9,064 bases of DNA, taken from assembly GCA_016294035.1 (NCBI GenBank), contig JAEDCT010000043.1:1-9064 (forward strand), in the 5' to 3' direction. This document shows, piece after piece, positions 1-5,574 of the stretch; position 1 is the stretch's first letter; each line of letters begins with the position of its first letter. The position numbers and the translations under genes are program-made. The notes under the pieces were generated by a model, which saw only the letters and a program-made list of their open reading frames with translations, ran no database searches and was not told where the DNA came from. This DNA comes from Treponema sp. GTDB lineage: Bacteria; Spirochaetota; Spirochaetia; Treponematales; Treponemataceae.

Positions 1-76
1 TCTAAAGATTTACGCCTTTTTTGTAAATTCTACTTAAAACTCGAAATTTGACCTACTAATCAACAATTGCAAGAAA

Positions 77-127
77 GGGGCTTTGCTTCGGTGGAGTCCG
101 GTTTTTTGCGAAGCAAAAAATGGCCCC
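77..127. repeat. Imperfect inverted repeat / hairpin upstream of the membrane protein gene
   Basis: Positions 77-81 and 82-90 are complementary to 123-127 and 109-117 respectively, giving 14-bp arms with a 5-nt bulge at 118-122. A competing perfect hairpin uses 102-109 and 113-120 (six T plus GC against GC plus six A) around a GAA loop. Its core at 108-114 is GCGAAGC, a heptamer known to form an exceptionally stable DNA mini-hairpin. The repeat lies just 5' of the most plausible start codons of the next gene. It may be a terminator for something upstream, an mRNA leader structure, or a copy of a dispersed palindrome; the sequence alone does not decide. Confidence 0.55.
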
Positions 128-193
128 ATAATAACTTACAATACAATTATGATTTCCCGCACAAAATTCAATTTCTGTGATATACTCTGCAAC

Positions 194-793
194 ATGCCGA
201 AAGCTCTTAGAATTGTTGTAATCTGTATCATCGCAGAAATTCTGAATTTCCTGACAATGGATTTTTTTTATCACACCTTAAAAATCCCCCTTTTTTTTGA
301 CACAATTTTTACGGTGGCGGTTGTCTTTTACTGCGGGCTTGTGCCGGGCCTTTGCGTTTCTGTCGGCTATAATCTTATCAATTCGCTAATCTGGGTTTTG
401 CAGAAGGGAGTTGCAGATCCATTTATCTTTTTTTATACAATCTGCGGAATTCTGATTGTTCTTTCAACATGGATTGTTTCGCGCCGCAAAGCGGAGTTTA
501 AAATTTCGCCGGTGGTTACAATTCTGTATCTTGTCCTCATCACCTTGATTTCTTCCTTGTGTACAATAATTTCCAGCGGAAGCCTAGATTACTTTCATTA
601 CATTTACTATGATGTGCCCGACATGATGAACCCCATTAAGAGCTTTACTGAATCCTTTGTTAATCATCACTTTAGCCTGCTTGTTTCCTGCATTCTGGCT
701 CAGATTCCAATTTCCTTTGCAGACCGTCTGATTGCAACCTTTGCCGGTTATGGAGTTTATCGCCTTTGCGACCGCTTTATTGAGAGAAGATGA
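194..793 (+). CDS. Polytopic membrane protein resembling ECF transporter S components
   Basis: This encodes an integral inner-membrane protein of about 199 residues with five or six hydrophobic segments. The first begins right after MPKAL; others include the run after FFDTIFTV, one around IFFYTICGILIVLSTWIV, and the ILYLVLITLISSLCTII segment. The layout (first helix, IPLFFDT, a Gly/Asn-containing helix, and a terminal FADRLIATFAGYGVYRL segment before a basic tail) resembles small S-component-like membrane proteins of energy-coupling-factor transporters, some of which act as membrane sensors. No substrate can be assigned. The start is uncertain: the frame is open from a TTG at 83, with ATGs at 149 and 194, and none has a good Shine-Dalgarno. 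I chose 194 because it puts a short basic N-terminus before the first helix. The stop codon overlaps an ATG (790-793) that now opens only a 10-codon frame, suggesting a lost translationally coupled partner, perhaps the histidine kinase downstream. Confidence 0.7.
   Translation: MPKALRIVVICIIAEILNFLTMDFFYHTLKIPLFFDTIFTVAVVFYCGLVPGLCVSVGYNLINSLIWVLQKGVADPFIFFYTICGILIVLSTWIVSRRKAEFKISPVVTILYLVLITLISSLCTIISSGSLDYFHYIYYDVPDMMNPIKSFTESFVNHHFSLLVSCILAQIPISFADRLIATFAGYGVYRLCDRFIERR
776..793 (+). repeat. 18-bp direct repeat, left copy
   Basis: This 18-bp stretch encodes FIERR-stop at the end of the membrane protein gene. It is identical to 3029-3046 at the end of the AlbA_2 gene, in the same codon phase. 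Its first 16 bp are also identical to 1653-1668. The outer copies bracket about 2.2 kb containing the DUF4143 and AlbA_2 genes, so they may mark the ends of an insertion or a recombination event. Confidence 0.7.
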
Positions 794-822
794 AAAAATT
801 TGAAAAACTGAATGATGTATGA
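790..822 (+). pseudogene. Possible 5' remnant of a lost downstream gene (10 codons)
   Basis: An ATG overlapping the membrane-protein stop in an ATGA arrangement opens a frame reading MKKFEKLNDV and then a stop. The purine-rich gagagaag just upstream could serve as ribosome binding site. A four-base overlap like this is typical of translationally coupled operon genes, so the peptide may be the surviving start of the gene that once followed. A chance short frame cannot be excluded. Confidence 0.3.
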
Positions 823-828
823 TAAATT
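800..828 (+). promoter_or_regulatory. Possible promoter upstream of the DUF4143 fragment
   Basis: TTGAAA (800-805) is followed after 17 bp by TAAATT (823-828), matching sigma-70-type consensus at 5 of 6 and 4 of 6 positions. It lies 10 bp before the ATG at 838, which leaves almost no untranslated leader. In AT-rich DNA such matches occur by chance. Confidence 0.25.
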
Positions 829-835
829 GTTTTTA

Positions 836-869
836 CGATGAAAAAGGGAATCCACTCCTGTTTTCATCG
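836..869. repeat. 9-bp perfect inverted repeat spanning the DUF4143-fragment start codon
   Basis: The 9 bp at 836-844 (cgatgaaaa) are the exact reverse complement of 861-869, separated by 16 nt. The left arm contains the only early ATG (838) of the truncated ATPase frame, so an mRNA hairpin would bury the start codon. It could be a junction scar, a weak hairpin or chance. Confidence 0.4.
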
Positions 870-1623
870 CAAAATATTTTGGAGATTTTATGTATATCAG
901 GAAATTTTCAAAGGTGGAATGCCTGATATCTGTGCTAACAATTCCGAGAGAGAGGCATATTTCAAATCTTATGTAAACACCTATATTGAAAAAGACGTGC
1001 GGAAATTGATTTCGGCTTCAAATGAAACTCAGTTCCGTAATTTTATTTCTATTGTTGCACTGAGAACGTCCCAGGAGCTTCATTATGAAGAAATTGCAAA
1101 TTCCGTTGGTATAGATGTAAAAACCTGCAAACGCTGGCTTTCGATTCTTGAAACTTCGGGAATAATTTATCTTTTACAGCCCTATATGGCGAATATGTCA
1201 AACAGAATTATCAAGGCTCCAAAGCTGTATTTTATGGACACAGGACTTTGCTCCTATCTTTGCAAATGGCCGGACTCCCAAATGCTTGAAAACTGTGCCA
1301 TGAGCGGAGCTTTTTTTGAAACTTATGTTGTAAGTGAACTCATCAAAAATTTCTTTTCGTTCAATAAAAATCCCAGGGATTACTTGTTTTACTACCGCGA
1401 CATTGACCAGAAAGAAATTGACATTCTATATGTGGACGAAGAAGGAATTTATCCTATTGAAATAAAAAAAGGAATCAATCCTAAAAATCCTGCGAAAAAA
1501 TTTACTGTCCTTAACAAGTACAAGCGTAAAATCAAAACAGGACTTGTAATTGACTGTTGCGAAAAAATCCGTGCAATAAATGAAATATCTTACAGTTTTC
1601 CTGTTCAATTTTTGGGAATATAA
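838..1623 (+). CDS. DUF4143-family ATPase lacking its N-terminal AAA domain (probably decayed)
   Basis: The 261-residue product matches the C-terminal part of the AAA_14/DUF4143 ATPases. Visible family features are IFKGGMPD (residues 23-30), YIEKDVRKL (49-57), a winged-helix-like stretch at about 80-113 (YEEIANSVGIDVKTCKRWLSIL), LYFMDTGLCSYL (130-141), GAFFETYVVSEL (157-168), and a restriction-endonuclease-like core with D195 and the E208-x-K210 pair in YPIEIKKG. Full-length members are usually about 380-430 residues and begin with a Walker A/Walker B AAA domain, which is missing: upstream DNA is the intact membrane-protein gene. No Shine-Dalgarno precedes the ATG. The first 15-20 residues look unlike the family and may be junction sequence. 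The best reading is a 5'-truncated gene whose remaining frame is still open; a functional DUF4143-only protein is possible but less likely. It sits between copies of the membrane-protein 3' end. Confidence 0.75.
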   Translation: MKKGIHSCFHRKIFWRFYVYQEIFKGGMPDICANNSEREAYFKSYVNTYIEKDVRKLISASNETQFRNFISIVALRTSQELHYEEIANSVGIDVKTCKRWLSILETSGIIYLLQPYMANMSNRIIKAPKLYFMDTGLCSYLCKWPDSQMLENCAMSGAFFETYVVSELIKNFFSFNKNPRDYLFYYRDIDQKEIDILYVDEEGIYPIEIKKGINPKNPAKKFTVLNKYKRKIKTGLVIDCCEKIRAINEISYSFPVQFLGI

Positions 1624-1625
1624 AA

Positions 1626-1670
1626 TTTGGAGTTTACCGCCTTTGCGAGCGATTTATTGAGAGAAGATAA
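1626..1670 (+). pseudogene. Remnant of a second copy of the membrane-protein gene 3' end
   Basis: Positions 1628-1668 match 751-791 at 38 of 41 bases and in the same codon phase. The frame reads FGVYRLCERFIERR-stop, against YGVYRLCDRFIERR-stop at the end of the intact membrane-protein gene. The match ends abruptly on the 5' side, three bases after the DUF4143 stop. This is the tail of a duplicated or paralogous gene cut off by the ATPase segment, or a partial duplication made during insertion. It lacks a start and is not expressed as a protein on its own. Confidence 0.7.
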
Positions 1671-1681
1671 GCCTGTCACAC

Positions 1682-1717
1682 TTGACAAGATTGATTAGGT
1701 TGACTAGATTGATTAGT
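1682..1717 (+). repeat. Four tandem 9-bp repeats containing a promoter-like sequence
   Basis: Four units of consensus TTGAYWAGR run head to tail: TTGACAAGA, TTGATTAGG, TTGACTAGA, TTGATTAGT. An 18-bp higher-order period is visible, with 16 of 17 bases shared between 1682-1698 and 1700-1716. The first unit supplies a perfect -35 hexamer TTGACA (1682-1687), and 17 bp later TAGATT (1705-1710) is a fair -10. The array lies 30 bp before the AlbA_2 start codon, so it probably drives that gene. Unit gain or loss by slippage could change promoter geometry. Confidence 0.6.
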
Positions 1718-1747
1718 AAATGATTGGCATTTGACGAGGTTTTTTGT

Positions 1748-3046
1748 ATGCAGGAAGATGAAAGCACCGAATTTAAAGAAATTGTCGTTGATGGCATAAA
1801 AAAAGAAGTCATTTCATTTGCAAATACAAGGGGCGGAACTCTTTATATCGGCATAAAAGATGACGGAACTGTGGTAGGGCTGGAAAACGCGGACTTTGCA
1901 TTGCAGCAGGCTTCAAACTTGATTCGCGATTCGATAAAACCGGACATCACAATGTTTATCCGCTACGTTTTTGAAACTCTTGATGACAGACAGGTTCTTG
2001 CAATTCATGTTGAAGAAGGCTCTAACAAACCCTATTATCTTGCAAAAAACGGACTAAAACCTTCCGGCGTGTTTGTGCGGCAGGGGGCTTCTTCTGTTCC
2101 TGCTTCCGAGGAGCAAATCCGCAGGATGATTCGCGAAACAGACGGAGATTGCTTTGAAAAAATGCGTTCCTTGAATCAGAACCTGACATTTGATACGGCG
2201 GAAAAGCTTTTTAAGAGCCAGAATCTTGATTTTGGAGACACGCAGAAACGGACTCTCGGGCTTTATGATGATGCAGGACTTTTTACAAACACTGCGCTTT
2301 TGATTTCTGAACAGAATCCTTTTACAATAAAATGTGCCGTATTCTCAAATGAAGAGCAGACGGAATTCAAGGACAGAAAGGAAGTTTCAGGCTCACTGTT
2401 CCTTCAGCTTTCAGAAGTTTACAACTATATCGACCGTTATAACAACCTAAATTCAAAATTTGAAGGGCTTCACAGAATTGACAGCCGTGATTACCCACAA
2501 ACCGCAATCAGAGAAGCGCTTTTAAACAGTCTTGTCCACCGCGATTATTCTTACAGCGCAAGCACCCTTGTAAGCATTTACTCAGACCGAATTGAAATTG
2601 TTTCCATTGGCGGACTTTTGCAGGGAGTTTCGCTTGAGGATGTAAAAATGGGGCTTTCGGTATGCCGCAACAAAAAACTTGCAGACATTTTTTACCGCCT
2701 CACACTGATAGAATCATACGGCACTGGATTAAGAAAAATCATGAATTCTTACAGCAGCTGCGAAAGAAAACCTGAGATGCTGGTCACTCAGAACGCATTT
2801 AAAATAATCCTCCCGAACAAAAATTCAGCCCTTCAGAAAACTGTCGCATCTGGATTTATTACTAATGAAGAACTGATTTTAAAATATGCGGGGGAACACG
2901 AATCCTTCAGTCGGTTAGAAATTGACGCTTTGCTCAAAACGAGTCCTGCTACATCAAACAGAATATTAAAGAAACTCCTTGCAGAAAACAAACTGCTTGC
3001 ACGGGGCAACGGCAAGGCATTAAGGTATTTTATTGAGAGAAGATGA
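1748..3046 (+). CDS. Schlafen/AlbA_2-domain ATP-binding transcriptional regulator
   Basis: The 432-residue cytoplasmic protein belongs to the family annotated as AlbA_2 (Schlafen-like, divergent AAA-4) regulators. An N-terminal AlbA_2 domain (about residues 4-125) shows ESTEFK, the FANTRGGTLYIGIKDDG core (25-40) and FVRQGASS. The middle has a GHKL-like ATP-binding segment: AIREALLNSLVHRDYS (253-268) and ESYGTGLRKI (322-331). A C-terminal winged helix (about 372-425) includes SRLEIDALLKTSPATSNRILKKLL. Members are thought to be nucleic-acid-binding regulators or, in some cases, defence components; the target is unknown here. I start at ATG 1748, with cgaggt seven bases upstream, instead of the in-frame TTG at 1724. 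The last residues, FIERR, are encoded by the same 18 bp that end the membrane-protein gene, so the extreme C-terminus may come from recombination. The stop overlaps the next start by ATGA, implying translational coupling to the histidine kinase. Confidence 0.85.
   Translation: MQEDESTEFKEIVVDGIKKEVISFANTRGGTLYIGIKDDGTVVGLENADFALQQASNLIRDSIKPDITMFIRYVFETLDDRQVLAIHVEEGSNKPYYLAKNGLKPSGVFVRQGASSVPASEEQIRRMIRETDGDCFEKMRSLNQNLTFDTAEKLFKSQNLDFGDTQKRTLGLYDDAGLFTNTALLISEQNPFTIKCAVFSNEEQTEFKDRKEVSGSLFLQLSEVYNYIDRYNNLNSKFEGLHRIDSRDYPQTAIREALLNSLVHRDYSYSASTLVSIYSDRIEIVSIGGLLQGVSLEDVKMGLSVCRNKKLADIFYRLTLIESYGTGLRKIMNSYSSCERKPEMLVTQNAFKIILPNKNSALQKTVASGFITNEELILKYAGEHESFSRLEIDALLKTSPATSNRILKKLLAENKLLARGNGKALRYFIERR
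3029..3046 (+). repeat. 18-bp direct repeat, right copy
   Basis: Identical to 776-793 and in the same reading phase (FIERR-stop), and also the ATGA coupling point to the histidine kinase gene. If the two genes between the copies were deleted by recombination here, the membrane-protein gene would be joined directly to the kinase start, restoring a tidy membrane protein-kinase-regulator operon. Confidence 0.7.
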
Positions 3047-3894
3047 TTATGGGCCACACACAGACTGTTGAAGAACTTGAACGCATCATAGAAAATTACA
3101 TTACATTTTTTATCGTCTTTGACATTTTGTTTTTTGTGATGATTTTTGTAAGCGTTCTGCTTTTAATCCGCTTTTTTAAGTCAAAGAAAAGCTTAAAGGA
3201 CTCTAACGAATATCTTGTTTATACAATTCGAGGTCAGGAAGAAGAAAGGGCAAGAATAGCTCGCGAGCTTCACGACACTGTCGCACAGGACTTACGTTAC
3301 TGCAAAAATCTTCTTGAAAAAGATGAAACGGCCACAAACATAAGCGAGGCAGTTTATATTCTTGAAAAATCATTATCGCAGGTTCGGCTCATCAGCTATA
3401 ATCTTTCGCCTGCTGACATTACAAAAAAAGATTTAAAGTCCAATCTTGTAAATCTTTGTGCTTCCGTTTCTCAAACCTGCAATGTAAAATTCCGCCTTTC
3501 AATGCTGGACGACACGGACACTTCTTTTCTGGATGAAAATGATATTTTAAATATCTACCGTATTGCTCAGGAATCCTTTACAAACATCATAAAACATTCA
3601 AAGGCCGAAGAAGCGGTAATTCTGATTCGTAATTCATGCGAAAATGAAGAGAAGGGGCTTTATATTTTTATAAGTGATGACGGCTGCGGTTTTGATTATG
3701 ATGCACAGCGTTACGGAAATTCCGGCTTTACGAGGCTTGGAGCTTCAAAGCATTTTGGACTTATGGGAATGGAAAAAAGAGCTCAGCTTATTGGGGCAGA
3801 TTTTTCGGTTTCTTCTGCAGCGGACGAAGGAACTCAAATCAGAATTTTTAAAAGGAAAAATAATTTATGGAAGGCGAAAAAACATTTTTTGTAG
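3043..3894 (+). CDS. Membrane-anchored sensor histidine kinase (HisKA_3, NarL-type)
   Basis: A 283-residue kinase of the NarX/DegS-like HisKA_3 class that phosphorylates the regulator encoded next. A single transmembrane helix spans about residues 21-46. The dimerisation/phosphoacceptor helix reads EEERARIARELHDTVAQDL, with His77 the predicted phosphorylation site. The HATPase_c domain shows the N box IAQESFTNIIKHSKA (174-188), G1 SDDGCGFD (211-218) and G2 FGLMGMEKRAQLIGA (238-252). There is essentially no extracytoplasmic sensing domain (about 20 residues before the helix), so it probably takes its signal from the membrane or from a partner such as the S-component-like protein upstream. The ATG at 3043 overlaps the upstream stop; an ATG six bases later has better spacing from the gagagaag purine run and is an alternative. 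The 3' end overlaps the regulator gene by 28 bp. Confidence 0.9.
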   Translation: MIMGHTQTVEELERIIENYITFFIVFDILFFVMIFVSVLLLIRFFKSKKSLKDSNEYLVYTIRGQEEERARIARELHDTVAQDLRYCKNLLEKDETATNISEAVYILEKSLSQVRLISYNLSPADITKKDLKSNLVNLCASVSQTCNVKFRLSMLDDTDTSFLDENDILNIYRIAQESFTNIIKHSKAEEAVILIRNSCENEEKGLYIFISDDGCGFDYDAQRYGNSGFTRLGASKHFGLMGMEKRAQLIGADFSVSSAADEGTQIRIFKRKNNLWKAKKHFL

Positions 3895-4490
3895 TTGAAG
3901 ACCACACTCTTACAAACAGGGGAATCCGCGAGCTGATTCAGGAGCAGAGCGGATATTCCTGCATAGGCTATGCTTTTTCAAAATCAGAAAGCCTTGAAAA
4001 ATTAACTGAGCTTTCAAAAGAAGGAAAACTTCCCGACATTCTTATCCTTGATTTGTTTTTAGGCGACGAAAGCGGACTTGATATTTTGCGGGAGGTAAAG
4101 GCAAATCTTCCTTCTGTAAAAGTAATTGTCTATTCTATGTTTGCAAAGCCCGGAATTGTTTCCCTTGCCCTTGAAGGAGGTGCGGACGCTTTTGTGCTGA
4201 AGTCTGCCCCAGAAAGTGAGCTTTTTACGGCAATTAAAACAGTTCTTGGCGGAGAGACTTACGTTCAGCAGACTCTGGTTTCTCCGCTTTTTACCTATCG
4301 CACAATCTTTGACGGACTTACCCGACAGGAGCAGGTAGTCTTCAAAAAACTGATTGAGAGGAAAAGTCGTTCTCAGATTGCAAAAGAGATGAATATTGTT
4401 GAACGCTCGGTAGACAATTATTTTACCCGCATTTATGAAAAAACAGGCTGCAAGAATCATGAGGATTTTATCAGGAAGTTTGGGGAATAG
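3867..4490 (+). CDS. NarL/LuxR-type response regulator
   Basis: The 207-residue product has a receiver domain (about 5-125) and a C-terminal LuxR/GerE-like helix-turn-helix (about 148-205). Acidic pocket residues are E11 and D12, the predicted phosphoacceptor is D62 in ILILDLFL, the switch residue is S90 in VYS, and the conserved lysine is K112 in LKSA. The HTH contains LTRQEQVVFKKLIERKSRSQIAKEM followed by RSVDNYFTRIYEKTGC. It should bind DNA as a dimer once phosphorylated by the adjacent kinase. The start is ATG 3867 with aagga about 10 bases upstream, inside the kinase gene; the overlap means the pair is co-translated. No convincing intrinsic terminator follows; a palindromic element begins 10 bp after the stop. 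Targets are unknown. Confidence 0.92.
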   Translation: MEGEKTFFVVEDHTLTNRGIRELIQEQSGYSCIGYAFSKSESLEKLTELSKEGKLPDILILDLFLGDESGLDILREVKANLPSVKVIVYSMFAKPGIVSLALEGGADAFVLKSAPESELFTAIKTVLGGETYVQQTLVSPLFTYRTIFDGLTRQEQVVFKKLIERKSRSQIAKEMNIVERSVDNYFTRIYEKTGCKNHEDFIRKFGE

Positions 4491-4500
4491 GGGGGAGTGA

Positions 4501-4775
4501 GCGTTAGGGATTTTCGGAATCTAAATCTAGCATCAAAAATATTATTGAAGCCCGCCTTTTCAATGGACAGATTTTGGAAATGTGAATAGAAATTGACAGT
4601 AAAAATTTGGGCGTTCGTCGTTCGCTGTGCTCACTTCACGAGTTTTCTTTTGCTCACCAAGTGGTTCGCATTTTGCTACGCAAAAACAAGAAAACTCGCG
4701 ACGTCGGGCTACTCCAGGTTCCGCTATCGCTCCATTGCTACGCAACGGCTACGCCGCCTTGCGTATCCCTAACGC
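4501..4775. repeat. 275-bp palindrome-rich intergenic element with terminal inverted repeats
   Basis: The 370-bp gap between the response regulator and the DUF3791 gene is mostly this element. Its ends are perfect 11-bp inverted repeats (gcgttagggat at 4501-4511, reverse complement at 4765-4775). Inside, 4639-4649 pairs with 4688-4698 (11 bp). Three mini-hairpins share the core gctacgc (GCGTAGC on the other strand): 4671-4685, 4735-4745 and 4746-4756. The heptamer tgctcac occurs twice (4628 and 4651). The right half is much more GC-rich than the flanking genes. The frame open through it into the DUF3791 gene is not coding: it reads across hairpins and shows no family similarity. Likely a dispersed, non-autonomous repeat that could fold in DNA or RNA and may act as a transcription attenuator. 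Confidence 0.65.
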
Positions 4776-4830
4776 GTTCTTTAGTTACCTTTCGATATCG
4801 TGAGATCTTATGGAAGAATTTACAGAATCA

Positions 4831-4839
4831 TGGTAAAAT
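4831..4839 (+). promoter_or_regulatory. Possible extended -10 promoter for the DUF3791/DUF3990 operon
   Basis: TGGTAAAAT fits an extended -10 element (TGn followed by TAAAAT). It lies 20 bp before the first start codon of the operon and just outside the palindromic element. No good -35 hexamer is seen at 16-18 bp, as expected for extended -10 promoters. The resulting leader would be short but would include the ggag ribosome binding site at 4848-4851. Confidence 0.4.
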
Positions 4840-4858
4840 CTGCTGTTGGAGAATCAGA

Positions 4859-5083
4859 ATGGCAGAAGTTCCCGTAAAAGACAAAATAGAATACACTGTT
4901 GCTCTCGTAAGCGATTTTGCAAAAAAATATTCGCTTTCCACAACACAGGCATTCAACTACCTTGACCGCTTTAATGCCATTATGCTTTTGGAACAGCACT
5001 ACAATATAGCCCACACCCTTGCATATTCTGAAATGGTAGATACATTAGCTTCTTATTGCAAAGACCATGGAGGAAATATCTGA
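4859..5083 (+). CDS. DUF3791 family protein, candidate antitoxin/accessory partner of DUF3990
   Basis: A 74-residue soluble, probably all-helical protein. The pattern FAKKYSLSTTQAFNYLDRFNAIMLLEQHYNIAHTL followed by MVDTLASYC fits the DUF3791 family, whose members have a central hydrophobic helix, a conserved YxxxHT-like stretch and a C-terminal helix. No enzymatic motif is seen. I chose ATG 4859 because ggag lies seven bases upstream and the frame before it runs through the palindromic element. It is the first gene of a tightly packed operon and its stop overlaps the DUF3990 start (TGATG). DUF3791 genes commonly neighbour DUF3990 genes; by its size and position this could be the antitoxin or a chaperone for the next protein, but that is inference. 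Confidence 0.75.
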   Translation: MAEVPVKDKIEYTVALVSDFAKKYSLSTTQAFNYLDRFNAIMLLEQHYNIAHTLAYSEMVDTLASYCKDHGGNI

Positions 5084-5574
5084 TGTTTTTGTATCATGGT
5101 TCAAATGTAGAAATTAAAGAAATCGATTTGACTCTTTCCAAACCTAACAAAGATTTTGGGCGAGGATTTTATCTTTCAAATAATTACGAACAGGCCTTTG
5201 AAATGGCGACATTTAAGACAACATTTTTTAGAGGAAGTCCGCTTGTAACGAAATTTGAGTTCGATGAATCCCTCTTAAAAAACGGCAGCCTAAAAGTTCT
5301 TTCATTTTCCGAATACTCAAAAGAATGGGCAGATTTTGTTTTCAAGAACCGCAATCAGGAGAATCAGGATTTTTCTCACGACTACGACATCGTAATCGGC
5401 CCCATAGCAAACGACAGGGTTGGTGCTCAAATCCGTCGCTTTGTTGAAGGCGATATTACTTTTGACACATTCCTTGAAAGACTTAAATATATGAAAGGCG
5501 TAACTTTTCAGTATTTTTTCGGCACAGAAAAAGCAATTCAGACACTTGAAAATAAGGGACTCTGCCATGAATGA
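5083..5574 (+). CDS. DUF3990 family protein, predicted ADP-ribosyltransferase-like toxin or effector
   Basis: A 163-residue soluble protein with the DUF3990 signature: YHGS (residues 4-7), DFGRGFYLS (24-32), the acidic strand DYDIVIGPIANDRV (100-113) and TFQYFFGTEKAIQTL (141-155). From general knowledge, DUF3990 is grouped with ADP-ribosyltransferase-fold families. H5 in the YHG motif, Y30 in GFY and Q143 would then be the H-Y-x triad residues contacting NAD, with Q143 in place of the catalytic Glu of many family members. The substrate is unknown. It starts at ATG 5083, with ggagg nine bases upstream, and overlaps both neighbours (TGATG on the left, 8 bp on the right), so it is translationally coupled to two small proteins. 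The layout suits a toxin flanked by cognate antitoxins, but a host-regulatory or phage-defence role is equally open. Confidence 0.8.
   Translation: MFLYHGSNVEIKEIDLTLSKPNKDFGRGFYLSNNYEQAFEMATFKTTFFRGSPLVTKFEFDESLLKNGSLKVLSFSEYSKEWADFVFKNRNQENQDFSHDYDIVIGPIANDRVGAQIRRFVEGDITFDTFLERLKYMKGVTFQYFFGTEKAIQTLENKGLCHE

Noticed and set aside
1682..1717. CRISPR array
   Set aside because: Units are 9 bp with no unique spacers; there are no cas genes in the window.
1748..3046. Transposase or integrase within the block between the 18-bp repeats
   Set aside because: The AlbA_2/ATP-binding/winged-helix architecture is regulatory and no DDE, tyrosine or serine recombinase motif is seen; if the block moved, the enzyme was supplied elsewhere.
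4059..4460. Minus-strand frame of 133 codons opposite the response regulator
   Set aside because: It overlaps a clearly conserved receiver/LuxR gene and has a composition typical of antisense shadow frames.
4501..4775. Integron attC site (Treponema denticola carries a chromosomal integron)
   Set aside because: GTTAGGG and CCCTAAC resemble attC core sites but are arranged GTT-first on the left and fail the last consensus base (GTTRRRY/RYYYAAC); no integrase or matching second site is present.
4607..4858. Long N-terminal extension of the DUF3791 gene
   Set aside because: The frame passes through the hairpin element and ends at a well-placed ATG with ggag seven bases upstream; DUF3791 proteins are only about 70-80 residues.
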